Of a DNA stretch of 64,000 bases, positions 56,864-64,000 are shown piece by piece (position 1 is the first letter of the stretch; each line of letters begins with the position of its first letter). The DNA comes from a virus, in IMG/VR virus record IMGVR_UViG_3300026519_000001, positions 30,262 through 94,261 of that record. One strand, written 5' to 3'. Made by a program: the position numbers and the translations under genes. The notes beneath the pieces are model-generated. The model made no database searches. It saw nothing but the letters and a program-made list of their open reading frames with translations, and was not told the DNA's origin.

Positions 56864-57255
56864 CAAAAGTAAAAATAAATGCATTTGTAAAAACTGCTAC
56901 AGAAGGAATTAATAAAACAGAAACAGAATTAGTAGTTGAAAAAGTAAATGAATTTTTAGATGAAGCTCGTACTGAAATTACAGTTCAATTAGCACAAGCT
57001 AATGCAGAAGTAATTAGGTCTAAAGCTTTTCTTAGTAAAGAAAAAGCTCATTTAGTTAAAGCTAAGAAAGAATTTGAAGTAAGTCGTACTACTACTCCTG
57101 CTTCTGGCACATTAGCAGAATACATTAGTAATCGTCAGGCTGCTGAATTTAATTTAAATTTTAGAAAAGCTGAATTATCTCAAGCTGAATTAAATGTAAA
57201 ATCAAATGAGCTTGTAGTAATTCAATATCAAGATATTGAAAAAGATTTAGCTTAA
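56860..57255 (+). CDS. Coiled-coil protein (131 aa)
   Basis: The product is a long helix rich in Ala, Glu and Lys (LVVEKVNEFLDEARTEITVQ, SKEKAHLVKAKKEFEVSRT). No domain recognised. It may be a structural or DNA-organising protein of the replication block. Confidence 0.55.
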   Translation: MTKVKINAFVKTATEGINKTETELVVEKVNEFLDEARTEITVQLAQANAEVIRSKAFLSKEKAHLVKAKKEFEVSRTTTPASGTLAEYISNRQAAEFNLNFRKAELSQAELNVKSNELVVIQYQDIEKDLA

Positions 57256-57290
57256 TTAATATAAAATTTGGTAATATTTATTATATTTGT

Positions 57291-57806
57291 ATGATAGAAA
57301 TTTGGAAAGATATAGAAGGTTATGAAAATCATTATCAAGTATCTAATTTAAATAATTATAGGTCAATAAAAAAAGGAAAAATAAGAAATTTAAAATTAGG
57401 AAACACAAATGGGAGACCAACTTTAAATTTATCAAAAGATGGTGTTGTAGAAAAAGTATATTTCAATAAAAAATATCGTAGTAAAAATGAAAATTACACA
57501 AAAGGAGATAAAATAAAAAATATGAAATTTATCTCATATACTGATAGGATAGGTGGTAAATTTGAAATAGCTATATTTGAATGTCCAATATGTCGTAAAC
57601 ATTATAAAACTACTTTTATTACTGTTTTTAACGGAACTAAATCTTGTGGTTGCATTAGAAAATCTAAAAGAAAAATAACACCTGAAAAAGTATTAAAAAT
57701 ATTAAAAATAAATCCTTTTATAAAAACAAATGAATTGACTAAAATATTTAATATAAGTAAATCTTGGGCTTTAAAAAATAAAACATTAGCATTTAAATTA
57801 ATGTAA
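57291..57806 (+). CDS. NUMOD4-containing homing-endonuclease relative without HNH core
   Basis: Residues 2-20 are a NUMOD4 module (EIWKDIEGYENHYQVSNL), a DNA-binding unit usually attached to HNH nucleases. No HNH His-His-Asn core follows. Instead there is a zinc-ribbon-like segment with C98-x-x-C101 (FECPICRKHYKTTF) and SCGC near residue 120, then a basic region and a C-terminal helix-turn-helix (TNELTKIFNISKSWALKN). It may be a degraded mobile endonuclease or a DNA-binding derivative. The stop overlaps the following tRNA-like element. Confidence 0.65.
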   Translation: MIEIWKDIEGYENHYQVSNLNNYRSIKKGKIRNLKLGNTNGRPTLNLSKDGVVEKVYFNKKYRSKNENYTKGDKIKNMKFISYTDRIGGKFEIAIFECPICRKHYKTTFITVFNGTKSCGCIRKSKRKITPEKVLKILKINPFIKTNELTKIFNISKSWALKNKTLAFKLM

Positions 57807-57894
57807 AGGCATGGCTAACAAATAAACAAACGAGGATTTGGTATCCAAGCACGGTAATTTATCGTGTAGCTTAAGTTCGAATCTTACCTTTATA
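57803..57894 (+). tRNA. Degenerate class II tRNA-like element
   Basis: The ends GTAAAGG and CCTTTAT pair over 7 bp (one G-T), and a T arm TTAAG-TTCGAAT-CTTAC is present with one mismatch. A variable arm CACG...CGTG gives a class II size of 92 nt. The D arm lacks the normal GG and the anticodon stem is unclear (TTTGGTA loop would be TGG). It is either a strongly altered tRNA or a decaying one. Confidence 0.45.
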
Positions 57895-57898
57895 TTTT

Positions 57899-58040
57899 AA
57901 TTACAAAGTATTTACTGTTAAATCTGGAAAGTAAACTAAGTTATTCCAGAACCACTGAGCAACATTTGACATTAATTTGTAGAATGGTTGGTGAGATCCA
58001 AAATGTTGTAGATAGAAGGGATAAACAAAGCTTTGTAATT
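57899..58040 (+). ncRNA. Structured RNA element with 10-bp closing stem (142 nt)
   Basis: AATTACAAAG (57899-57908) and CTTTGTAATT (58031-58040) pair perfectly. The interior holds CTGGAA/TTCCAG and CAACATTT/AAATGTTG stems, giving a junction-like fold. No ORF fits. It resembles the elements at 46.8-49.2 kb and lies five bases after the tRNA-like sequence. Confidence 0.6.
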
Positions 58041-58071
58041 TTTAAATAAAATAAAACATTAATATAAATTT

Positions 58072-58287
58072 ATGGACGAAGAATTTACAAAATATTATAT
58101 TAAAAAATTTAGAGCTAATAAAGAAAATTATAAGATTGCTGCTTATGAATATCTATATCTTAATAAAAAAAAGAGAATTGGAAAAGTAATAAATCATTTT
58201 AGTGAAGGTGTAAATAAATATTTACAAGGAGATAAATATGTAGAAAATCTTAAGTTTACAATTAAAGAAATAATATCACAATTTTAA
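58072..58287 (+). CDS. Basic hypothetical protein (71 aa)
   Basis: The product is Lys/Asn/Tyr-rich and helical (YYIKKFRANKENYKIAAYEY). No membrane segment or family recognised. It follows the RNA element by 31 bases. Confidence 0.55.
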   Translation: MDEEFTKYYIKKFRANKENYKIAAYEYLYLNKKKRIGKVINHFSEGVNKYLQGDKYVENLKFTIKEIISQF

Positions 58288-58299
58288 AAAAAATAAATT

Positions 58300-58515
58300 A
58301 TGCTAAGAAATATATGGAATTTTATTAAATTGTTAATATCATTTATATTATTATTTATGATGATAGTATTACCAATAATAATATTCTTTAGTCCTATTTG
58401 GTTAATGTTTATATATAATTGGACTACTGGATTTTTATTTATTATAAGTTGGATTCCTGCAATAAGTGTAGGTGTGATAATAAGTAATTTAATAAATATA
58501 TTAAGAAAAATTTAA
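58300..58515 (+). CDS. Membrane protein (71 aa)
   Basis: Two or three hydrophobic segments are present (IKLLISFILLFMMIVLPIIIF, then PIWLMFIYNW and FIISWIPAISVGVIISNL). It shares one base with the helicase gene start, a translational-coupling pattern. Function unknown; a membrane anchor for replication is only a guess. Confidence 0.6.
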   Translation: MLRNIWNFIKLLISFILLFMMIVLPIIIFFSPIWLMFIYNWTTGFLFIISWIPAISVGVIISNLINILRKI

Positions 58516-59618
58516 TGAATAGAGAAGAACAGCAAAAAAAAATAATTGATGAATATATACCTGGAACATCAGGCATATATTTGTTATCACCTCGATTTGG
58601 AAAAACTTTACTTGCAATAAATATTATTAAAAAGATTAAGGCTAAAAAAATTTTATGGGTTACAGATAGTATTAAATTACGTGATGTAGATGTACCAGAA
58701 GAATTTATTAAGTGGAAAGCTAAATCATATATTAATAAAACTACAATAATTACATATTCTTCATTAACTAAAATTAAAGGTGAATTTGATATAATTATTT
58801 TAGATGAAATACAAAGAATAACTATTAACAATACAAAAAATTTTTTTAATAGAACAATTAAAGGAAAAGTTGCCATAGGGTTAACAGGTACTATGCCCGA
58901 ACATGAAGAAAAGTTAAATATTATCAAAAGGCTTGGACTAAAAATAATTAAATCAATAACTATTGATGAAGCTGTTAAGCAAGAATTTATAGCAGATTAT
59001 GAAATTAATGTAATTGAATGTAATTTAAATAATAATGATGCAATTATTAATGCTGGTAATAAAACTAAAAGATTTAAAACAACTGAATATAAACAATATT
59101 CATATTTAGATAATAACGTTAGAAAAGCCATGTTTAGTAGAAATCAAGCTATGATAAAATTTGCTATACTTAATAGAATGAGAGCCATATACAACTCTAA
59201 AACTAAAGAAGATGTAGGGCATTTATTAATGAAAACTTTAACTGGTAGAAAATTAATATTTTCAGGAAGCATTAAACAAGCAGAGAGGTTTAGCAAAAAT
59301 ACATACCATAGTAAAACAAATAATATTAAATTAAATAGATTTTTAGATGGCAATTTAAATGAATTAGCATGTGTTAATGCAGGTGGTACAGGCTTCACTT
59401 ATAAAGGAGTAGATCATTTTATAATAGTTCAATCTAATAGTAATAAAAATGGTAACTTTGTGCAAAAATTAAGTAGGTCAATGTTAAAACAAGATAATTA
59501 CAAAGCTCAAATATGGGTTGTATGCTTACTTAATACTAAAGATGAAGAATGGGTTAAAAATGCATTAAAGAATTTTGACTCTAAGAAAATAAAATATATT
59601 AACTTTAAAAATTTATAA
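58515..59618 (+). CDS. SF2 DNA/RNA helicase
   Basis: The 367-residue protein has motif I LSPRFGKTL (residues 24-32), motif II ILDEIQ (95-100, Asp97-Glu98), motif III GLTGT (122-126) and the C-terminal VQKLSRSML near residue 320 as motif VI. This is a compact superfamily 2 helicase with a DEIQ box, like small phage helicases that act in replication or recombination. RecG- or UvsW-like roles cannot be separated from the sequence. Confidence 0.85.
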   Translation: MNREEQQKKIIDEYIPGTSGIYLLSPRFGKTLLAINIIKKIKAKKILWVTDSIKLRDVDVPEEFIKWKAKSYINKTTIITYSSLTKIKGEFDIIILDEIQRITINNTKNFFNRTIKGKVAIGLTGTMPEHEEKLNIIKRLGLKIIKSITIDEAVKQEFIADYEINVIECNLNNNDAIINAGNKTKRFKTTEYKQYSYLDNNVRKAMFSRNQAMIKFAILNRMRAIYNSKTKEDVGHLLMKTLTGRKLIFSGSIKQAERFSKNTYHSKTNNIKLNRFLDGNLNELACVNAGGTGFTYKGVDHFIIVQSNSNKNGNFVQKLSRSMLKQDNYKAQIWVVCLLNTKDEEWVKNALKNFDSKKIKYINFKNL

Positions 59619-59702
59619 TTATGAAGTAGGAAGAACTTTTTTAGTATAGAAAAAAATATATAAAATAAGTAAATGTATTTATTGATTTAAGTATATTATA
59701 AA

Positions 59703-59945
59703 ATGAAAAAAACAAAAACTTACATTATAAAAAATTGTTTAGATTGTCCATTTAGTTATACAGAATATGATGATTATGCTTTAAATTTAGACACAATGGA
59801 AATATGTAATTTAGCAGTAAATTTAAATATAAATGACCATTTTATAAATGTGTATAATAGAATAGATGAAGAGAATATAAAACATAAAATACCTAAATGG
59901 TGTCCATTAAAGAAAGAATCATTATTATTAAAATTAAAAAATTAA
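59703..59945 (+). CDS. Small Cys-rich protein (80 aa)
   Basis: It contains NCLDCPFSY (C12, C15), MEICNL (C37) and KWCPLKK (C66). Four spaced Cys residues suggest a zinc- or iron-sulphur-binding fold. It overlaps none of its neighbours and lies five bases before the next zinc-finger gene. Function unknown. Confidence 0.6.
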   Translation: MKKTKTYIIKNCLDCPFSYTEYDDYALNLDTMEICNLAVNLNINDHFINVYNRIDEENIKHKIPKWCPLKKESLLLKLKN

Positions 59946-59949
59946 ATCA

Positions 59950-60150
59950 ATGAAAAAAAAACAAAATATAAAAGAACAAAGTATGTGTCCTAAATGTTTA
60001 GGAACTAAGGAGGTATTTAATTTTGTAGATGATGTAATGGAAAAATGCACTTTTTGTTTTGGAAAAGGCAATGTAGAAGCTGATAGAGCTGATAAATATG
60101 ACCCAATAGATATAGAAAATTATATGTATAAAGAAGAAGAAAATGAGTAA
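59950..60150 (+). CDS. DnaJ-type zinc-finger protein (66 aa)
   Basis: It has MCPKCLGTKE (C13, C16) and CTFCFGKGNV (C33, C36), the paired CxxCxG pattern of a single DnaJ cysteine-rich repeat, without a J domain. The tail is acidic. Small proteins of this type occur in many phages and their role is unknown. It overlaps the next gene by eight bases. Confidence 0.7.
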   Translation: MKKKQNIKEQSMCPKCLGTKEVFNFVDDVMEKCTFCFGKGNVEADRADKYDPIDIENYMYKEEENE

Positions 60151-60724
60151 ATTATTAATTAAAACATGTAATGAAAACAATATTTCTCCAAATGAATTAA
60201 TAGAGTTATATACATTAATATTCCCTATTGTTAGTAATAATGTTTTATCTATTAATAATTTATACGATAAACAATTAGTAGATATTAATCATTTGCCTAC
60301 TGAAAAAGGAAAGAGACTAATTGCAGATTATTCTAATGCTTTATCTATATTAGAAGGAAGAAGAAAAACTAATAGTAAACAAGTAGATTCAGCTATATTA
60401 GAGACAGAAATAAATAATTGGATAGATGATTATAGAAAGTTATTTAAAGGTTTTAAAATGGGTGCTATGGGTGATAAAAAAGCTTGCACTACAAAAATGA
60501 TAACTTTTTTTAAAGAATATCCAGAATATGCTAACAAAGAAATAATCTTTAAAGCAGTAAAAATGTATATTAATTCTGTAAACGATACTAGATATTTAAT
60601 GAGAGCAGATTATTTTATTTTTAAAAATGATCAAAATTCTAATAGAGTATCTAATTTAGCTATTCATGCAGAAGAGGTTGATTTAGAGAAAGAAGAATTA
60701 ACACACAACATAATGATGATTTAA
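60143..60724 (+). CDS. Hypothetical helical protein (193 aa)
   Basis: The 193-residue product is mostly helical, with GFKMGAMGDKKACTTKMITFF near the middle and an acidic C-terminus. It precedes the DnaB-like gene by two short steps, so it may be a replication accessory such as a helicase loader, but no motif proves this. Confidence 0.55.
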   Translation: MSKLLIKTCNENNISPNELIELYTLIFPIVSNNVLSINNLYDKQLVDINHLPTEKGKRLIADYSNALSILEGRRKTNSKQVDSAILETEINNWIDDYRKLFKGFKMGAMGDKKACTTKMITFFKEYPEYANKEIIFKAVKMYINSVNDTRYLMRADYFIFKNDQNSNRVSNLAIHAEEVDLEKEELTHNIMMI

Positions 60725-60734
60725 ATATAAAATT

Positions 60735-60923
60735 ATGAGTAAGGAAGTAAAATTAATAATTAGTTTTAATATAACTAATGAATCTTTTAACAGTGATACA
60801 TACAAAAAGTTTGTTAAAGATTTCTATATGTATGGAAAAGAATTAATAAAACATATTAATTTTTTCAAAGAACTACCAGGATGTAGTGATGCCAAAGTCG
60901 AAGTAATAGCTTTAAATCAATGA
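60735..60923 (+). CDS. Small hypothetical protein (62 aa)
   Basis: The product has a beta start (KLIISFNITNESFN) and helix (FVKDFYMYGKELIKHI) and ends with KVEVIALNQ. It overlaps the DnaB-like gene by four bases and so is translationally coupled to it. No family recognised. Confidence 0.55.
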   Translation: MSKEVKLIISFNITNESFNSDTYKKFVKDFYMYGKELIKHINFFKELPGCSDAKVEVIALNQ

Positions 60924-62128
60924 ATTTATTCGATAGTACAATTGCCTCTATTGAAAAAAATAAAAAAAATAGCGAAGAAGGCAAAGCTAACTGTATACCA
61001 TTTAGTAAATTCAAAAGATTAAGCCAAAAACTACCTGGTATTATAAAAGGAACAAACTGGAATATTTCAGCAAGTAGTGGAATTGGAAAGACACAATTTG
61101 TAAAATCTGCATTTGTTTTAGAGCCGTTTAGGTGGGTTAAAGCTAATCCTAATAAGGGGATTAAACTAAAAATAATATATTTTGCACTTGAAGAAAGTAA
61201 AGAAGAATTTGCATATTCAATGATTTCAAATAAACTTAAAGAAGAGTTTAATATCATAATTGATCCTTTGGAATTATCTTCTATGTACGAAAATAATTGC
61301 ATAACTGAAGATATATTGGAAGCTATAAAATCACTTAAAGATTATTTTATAGAATTTTTTGAAACAGTAGATATTATTGATAGCACAGCAAATCCTTATG
61401 GAATATATAAATATATTAGATGGTATTCTAAAGAACATGGAACGCATTATTATTATAATTTTAAAACTGATAAAGAAAAAAAGTTTACTATAACAGAAGA
61501 AGAATATAATAAATTAAATGGAGTTACTTCAGGTAAAAATACTAATAATCCTATTTATGGTCAAGATGCTTTTGCTTATAGTCATTATACACCAAACGAT
61601 CCTGATGAATATGTTATTTGTATAGTTGATCATGTTTCACTTTTGCATCCTGAAAATGGCACAACACTTCATCAAGCAATGAATGATATGAGTGCTACTT
61701 ATGGGAGGAAGCAAATAACTAAACATTTTAATTATATATTTGTAGAGGTTCAACAACAAAGTGCTGCAACTGAACAAAATGTATATACAAATGCAGGAGA
61801 TAAAATTATAGAAAAGCTAAAGCCTACATTAGCTGGATTAGCTGACAATAAATTAACTGCTCGTAATGCTCATGTATGTTTAGGGTTATTTGCACCAAAT
61901 AGATATGATATATCTGAATATAAAGGTTATAATATTAAAAAATTACAGGATCAATATAGAAGTCTAATTGTAATGAAGAATAGAATAGGTAGAGGGAATA
62001 TAGAAATTCCAATGTTCTTTAATGGAGCAGTAACACAATTTTCTGAATTAAAACAAAAGCTTGATTTGTCAGATTATGATTATATTGATAAAATTCAAAA
62101 TAAAATGAGATCAAATAAAAAAACATAA
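60920..62128 (+). CDS. DnaB-like replicative helicase ATPase
   Basis: The 402-residue protein is RecA/DnaB-like. Walker A is ASSGIGKT at residues 51-58. KIIYFALEESKEEF (about 90-103) is the conserved DnaB 'FSLEM'-type strand, with Glu. Walker B is YVICIVDHVSLL near 229-240. VEVQQQSAATE near 272-283 matches the switch Gln region. There is no recognisable N-terminal DnaB collar domain, which fits the short crAss-like version. It probably unwinds DNA at the fork. Confidence 0.8.
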   Translation: MNLFDSTIASIEKNKKNSEEGKANCIPFSKFKRLSQKLPGIIKGTNWNISASSGIGKTQFVKSAFVLEPFRWVKANPNKGIKLKIIYFALEESKEEFAYSMISNKLKEEFNIIIDPLELSSMYENNCITEDILEAIKSLKDYFIEFFETVDIIDSTANPYGIYKYIRWYSKEHGTHYYYNFKTDKEKKFTITEEEYNKLNGVTSGKNTNNPIYGQDAFAYSHYTPNDPDEYVICIVDHVSLLHPENGTTLHQAMNDMSATYGRKQITKHFNYIFVEVQQQSAATEQNVYTNAGDKIIEKLKPTLAGLADNKLTARNAHVCLGLFAPNRYDISEYKGYNIKKLQDQYRSLIVMKNRIGRGNIEIPMFFNGAVTQFSELKQKLDLSDYDYIDKIQNKMRSNKKT

Positions 62129-62140
62129 ACAATAAGAAAA

Positions 62141-62518
62141 ATGAAAAAAGTAAAAGTTGATGAATTAACAATTGATGGAACTGTTTACATTCCAAAATGT
62201 TCTGTTTTTGAAAAAGCAGAGTTAAAAAATGGTATGCCATTTGTAATGGTAAGAACAGAAAGTGCTGGTGTTCATTGTGGATATATGAAAAGCAGAAATG
62301 AATCAGAAGTAGTTTTATTAGAATCTATTAGAATTTGGAGTTGGTCAGGTGCTGCTTCATTATCTCAGTTAGCAATGGAGGGAACAAAAAATCCAGAAAC
62401 TTGCAAATTTGCAATGCCAATAAAAACAAGTTTGATTTTATTAAATTCTATTGAAATAATTGAAATAACAGAAGAAGCTAAAATTTCAATCCAAAATGTA
62501 AAATCATGGAAAAAATAA
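62141..62518 (+). CDS. DUF6948-like protein (125 aa)
   Basis: It contains VRTESAGVHCGYMKSRN and RIWSWSGAASLSQLAMEG, which I recognise as the conserved pattern of a phage family listed as DUF6948, and ends SIQNVKSWKK. Its function is unknown. A Gly-X repeat ORF overlaps its end by 13 bases; related genes are often followed by such repeats. Confidence 0.7.
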   Translation: MKKVKVDELTIDGTVYIPKCSVFEKAELKNGMPFVMVRTESAGVHCGYMKSRNESEVVLLESIRIWSWSGAASLSQLAMEGTKNPETCKFAMPIKTSLILLNSIEIIEITEEAKISIQNVKSWKK

Positions 62519-62772
62519 ATTCTGGCTCTGGCTCTGGTACTGGTAATGGTGATGGTAATGGTGATGGTGATGGTTCTGGTTATGGTGATGGTTCTGGTTA
62601 TGGTTCTGGTTCTGGTTATGGTGATGGTACTGGTTATGGTGATGGTTCTGGTTATGGTTCTGGTTATGGTTCTGGTAATGGTTCTGGTAATGGTGATGGT
62701 AATGGTGATGGTTCTGGTTCTGGTTATGGTGATGGTACTGGTTCTGGTTCTGGTTATGACAGAATATATTAA
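62506..62772 (+). CDS. Gly-X dipeptide-repeat ORF (88 aa)
   Basis: After MEKIN the frame is an uninterrupted alternation of Gly with Ser, Asp, Asn, Tyr or Thr, ending GYDRIY. At DNA level it is GGT plus one of TCT, GAT, AAT, TAT or ACT. It overlaps the DUF6948-like gene's end. The strict pattern suggests either a real flexible Gly-rich protein or a repeat expanded by slippage. The other frames (Met-Val and Trp-Leu type) are less plausible. Confidence 0.65.
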   Translation: MEKINSGSGSGTGNGDGNGDGDGSGYGDGSGYGSGSGYGDGTGYGDGSGYGSGYGSGNGSGNGDGNGDGSGSGYGDGTGSGSGYDRIY

Positions 62773-62796
62773 CAAAATAATAACTTTAAAAAAAAC

Positions 62797-62982
62797 ATGA
62801 GCAACAAAACAGGATTTGGGTGGGAGAATTTTAATTCTCACCTATTAAAACATGGCATGATATTAATGATTGATGAAGTTAATATTGCATACGTAGTAGA
62901 AAACACATTTAGTGGTAAAAATGGAAATATATTACGTAAAATTACAGGGGTTAGTGATACTGGCTGGATGAATGAACTATAA
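62797..62982 (+). CDS. Small hypothetical protein (61 aa)
   Basis: The product has a compact alpha-beta look (GWENFNSHLLKHGMILMIDE, then VNIAYVVENTFSG) and ends GVSDTGWMNEL. It lies 17 bases before the Sak4-like gene. No family recognised. Confidence 0.55.
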   Translation: MSNKTGFGWENFNSHLLKHGMILMIDEVNIAYVVENTFSGKNGNILRKITGVSDTGWMNEL

Positions 62983-62999
62983 ATTGAATAAAAATAAAA

Positions 63000-63785
63000 A
63001 TGGAATTACCAAATAAAAAAAATGAAGTAGTAGAAATAAATCCTAGTAGTATGATTTTATTTTCGCCACCAAAAATGGGAAAAACAACTTTAGTAGCAGA
63101 ATTAGAAGACTCTTTAATTATTGATTTAGAAAAAGGAGCTAAATTTGTTAAAGCAATGAAAGTTGAAATCAACACTTGGGATGAAATGATTGATTTAATT
63201 CAATCATTACAGAAAAAGAAAGAAGAAGATAAAAGAGGATACGCATATACATATGGAGTATTAGATACTACTACTAAATTAGAGGAACTAATACTTCCAT
63301 TTGCGGGAAGTATGTATCGGAAAACTAGCCAAGGAAAAGCTTGGGGATATATTAAAGATGCCAATGGTGTAAATACAAAAAATATTGATTCCAAAGCTGA
63401 TATTACTACATTACCGAATGGAGCTGGTTATTTGTGGACTAGAAAAGCAATGAATTCTGTATCTAATGCTTTAGAATCTGTATTTAAACATGTGATTTTT
63501 GTATGTCATGTTAAAGAAAAAAGCATTAACAAAGATGGTACAGAAATAACAACTATGGATATTGCCTTGACTGGAAAAATGGCTCAAATATTGCCATCTA
63601 ATGTAGATGCTGTTGCATTTTTACATAGAGATAGAAAAGGAAATCAATTTTTAAATTTTCAATCAAGTGATGAATTAGTGGCAGGAGCTAGACCATCTCA
63701 TTTGTTTGGAAAAGATATTGAAATTGTATCCAATAAAGATGGTGTATTAAATTACCATTGGGATAAAATATTTTTACCAGAATAA
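63000..63785 (+). CDS. Sak4-like / AAA_24 RecA-fold ATPase
   Basis: The 261-residue protein has Walker A LFSPPKMGKTT (residues 20-30), a following SLIIDLEKGAK strand, and VIFVCHVKEKSI as a sensor-type strand near residue 165. Phage proteins of this class (Sak4/AAA_24) help single-strand annealing recombination and replication. It is followed by a further early gene that runs off the window. Length agrees with the family. Confidence 0.8.
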   Translation: MELPNKKNEVVEINPSSMILFSPPKMGKTTLVAELEDSLIIDLEKGAKFVKAMKVEINTWDEMIDLIQSLQKKKEEDKRGYAYTYGVLDTTTKLEELILPFAGSMYRKTSQGKAWGYIKDANGVNTKNIDSKADITTLPNGAGYLWTRKAMNSVSNALESVFKHVIFVCHVKEKSINKDGTEITTMDIALTGKMAQILPSNVDAVAFLHRDRKGNQFLNFQSSDELVAGARPSHLFGKDIEIVSNKDGVLNYHWDKIFLPE

Positions 63786-63858
63786 TAGGAATATATAAAA
63801 AACAATATTAAATTTGTAAAAAAAAATCAATTAAATTAATTTAAAAACAAAAAGAAGA

Positions 63859-64000
63859 ATGAGTAATTTATTTTCAACAAAGGGCATCAAAGAAACGACA
63901 AGTAGCAATCAAAAATACATCTATGGTGGTGTATATCATGATGTTGTTATAAGTAATGTCGCAGCTGGACTTAGTAGTCAAAAACAAACTCCTTATGTAG
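63859..64000 (+). CDS. Partial gene at the right edge
   Basis: ATG at 63859 encodes MSNLFSTKGIKETTSSNQKY and continues without a stop to base 64000, giving 47 residues. The beginning is polar and then beta-like (YGGVYHDVVISNVAAG). In crAss-like phages a gene beside the Sak4-like ATPase is often a replication or single-strand DNA-binding protein, but this is positional only. Confidence 0.6.
   Translation, partial: MSNLFSTKGIKETTSSNQKYIYGGVYHDVVISNVAAGLSSQKQTPYV

Noticed and set aside
62365-62841. Minus-strand Thr/Ile/Arg repeat ORF and the plus-strand Met-Val repeat ORF
   Set aside because: Both are shadows of the Gly-X repeat DNA in other frames and have no independent support.
1-64000. Lysogeny module, reverse transcriptase or diversity-generating retroelement
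   Set aside because: No integrase, CI-like repressor or reverse transcriptase motif was recognised in any long frame.

Overview
The window is part of a tailed double-stranded DNA phage genome that looks like a crAss-like phage (order Crassvirales) of a Bacteroidota host, probably a flavobacterium. The reasons are: a crAss-type major capsid protein, portal and terminase large subunit in the expected order; a set of ring-type neck proteins and a very large stabilisation/muzzle-like tail protein; strong AT richness; A-rich translation starts with no GGAGG; and two promoters of the Bacteroidota form TTG-N19/20-TAnnTTTG. No integrase or lysogeny repressor was recognised.

The genome is split into two divergent arms around 44.4 kb. 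The left arm (1-44.4 kb) lies entirely on the minus strand and is the virion and lysis arm. Read in transcription order from 44.4 kb leftward it holds: small genes with an HExxH metallopeptidase and two tRNAs (Met, Leu); accessory genes and a GroES-like small protein; a TerS candidate, TerL, portal, scaffold candidate and MCP; neck and virion proteins; a large fibre block at 17-30 kb with YadA-like heads, a collagen-like segment and a beta-helix protein; a lysis cassette at 14.9-16.8 kb with an M15 endolysin, membrane proteins and an apparent u-spanin; a phosphoesterase; ring and muzzle proteins; and large internal 'cargo' candidates, the last of which runs off the left edge.

The right arm (44.4-64 kb) is on the plus strand. 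It opens with four tRNAs (Pro, Glu, Gln, His) and a roughly 520-base AT-rich gap containing C-tracts. From 46 to 49.3 kb very short genes, many encoding single-helix membrane peptides, alternate with RNA-like elements, each closed by a long terminal stem. A small KH-domain RNA-binding protein is encoded among them. This RNA/micropeptide zone is followed by an HD-family (SpoT/MESH1-like) protein and a phage-encoded tmRNA (350 nt) with an unusually long tag reading frame.

From 51.7 to 54.9 kb lies a block that differs in base composition. Small Bacteroidota-type genes, including an ASCH-like protein, are separated by related TAACG...TGTATG spacers, with at least two broken genes. It looks like imported cassette DNA. 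Beyond 55 kb comes the replication side: an unknown 180-aa protein, a NUMOD4-containing homing-endonuclease relative, another RNA element, an SF2 helicase, a DnaB-like ATPase, a DUF6948-like protein next to a Gly-X repeat ORF, and a Sak4-like ATPase. The window ends inside a gene. Everything here was read by eye; no alignment, folding or profile search was run.
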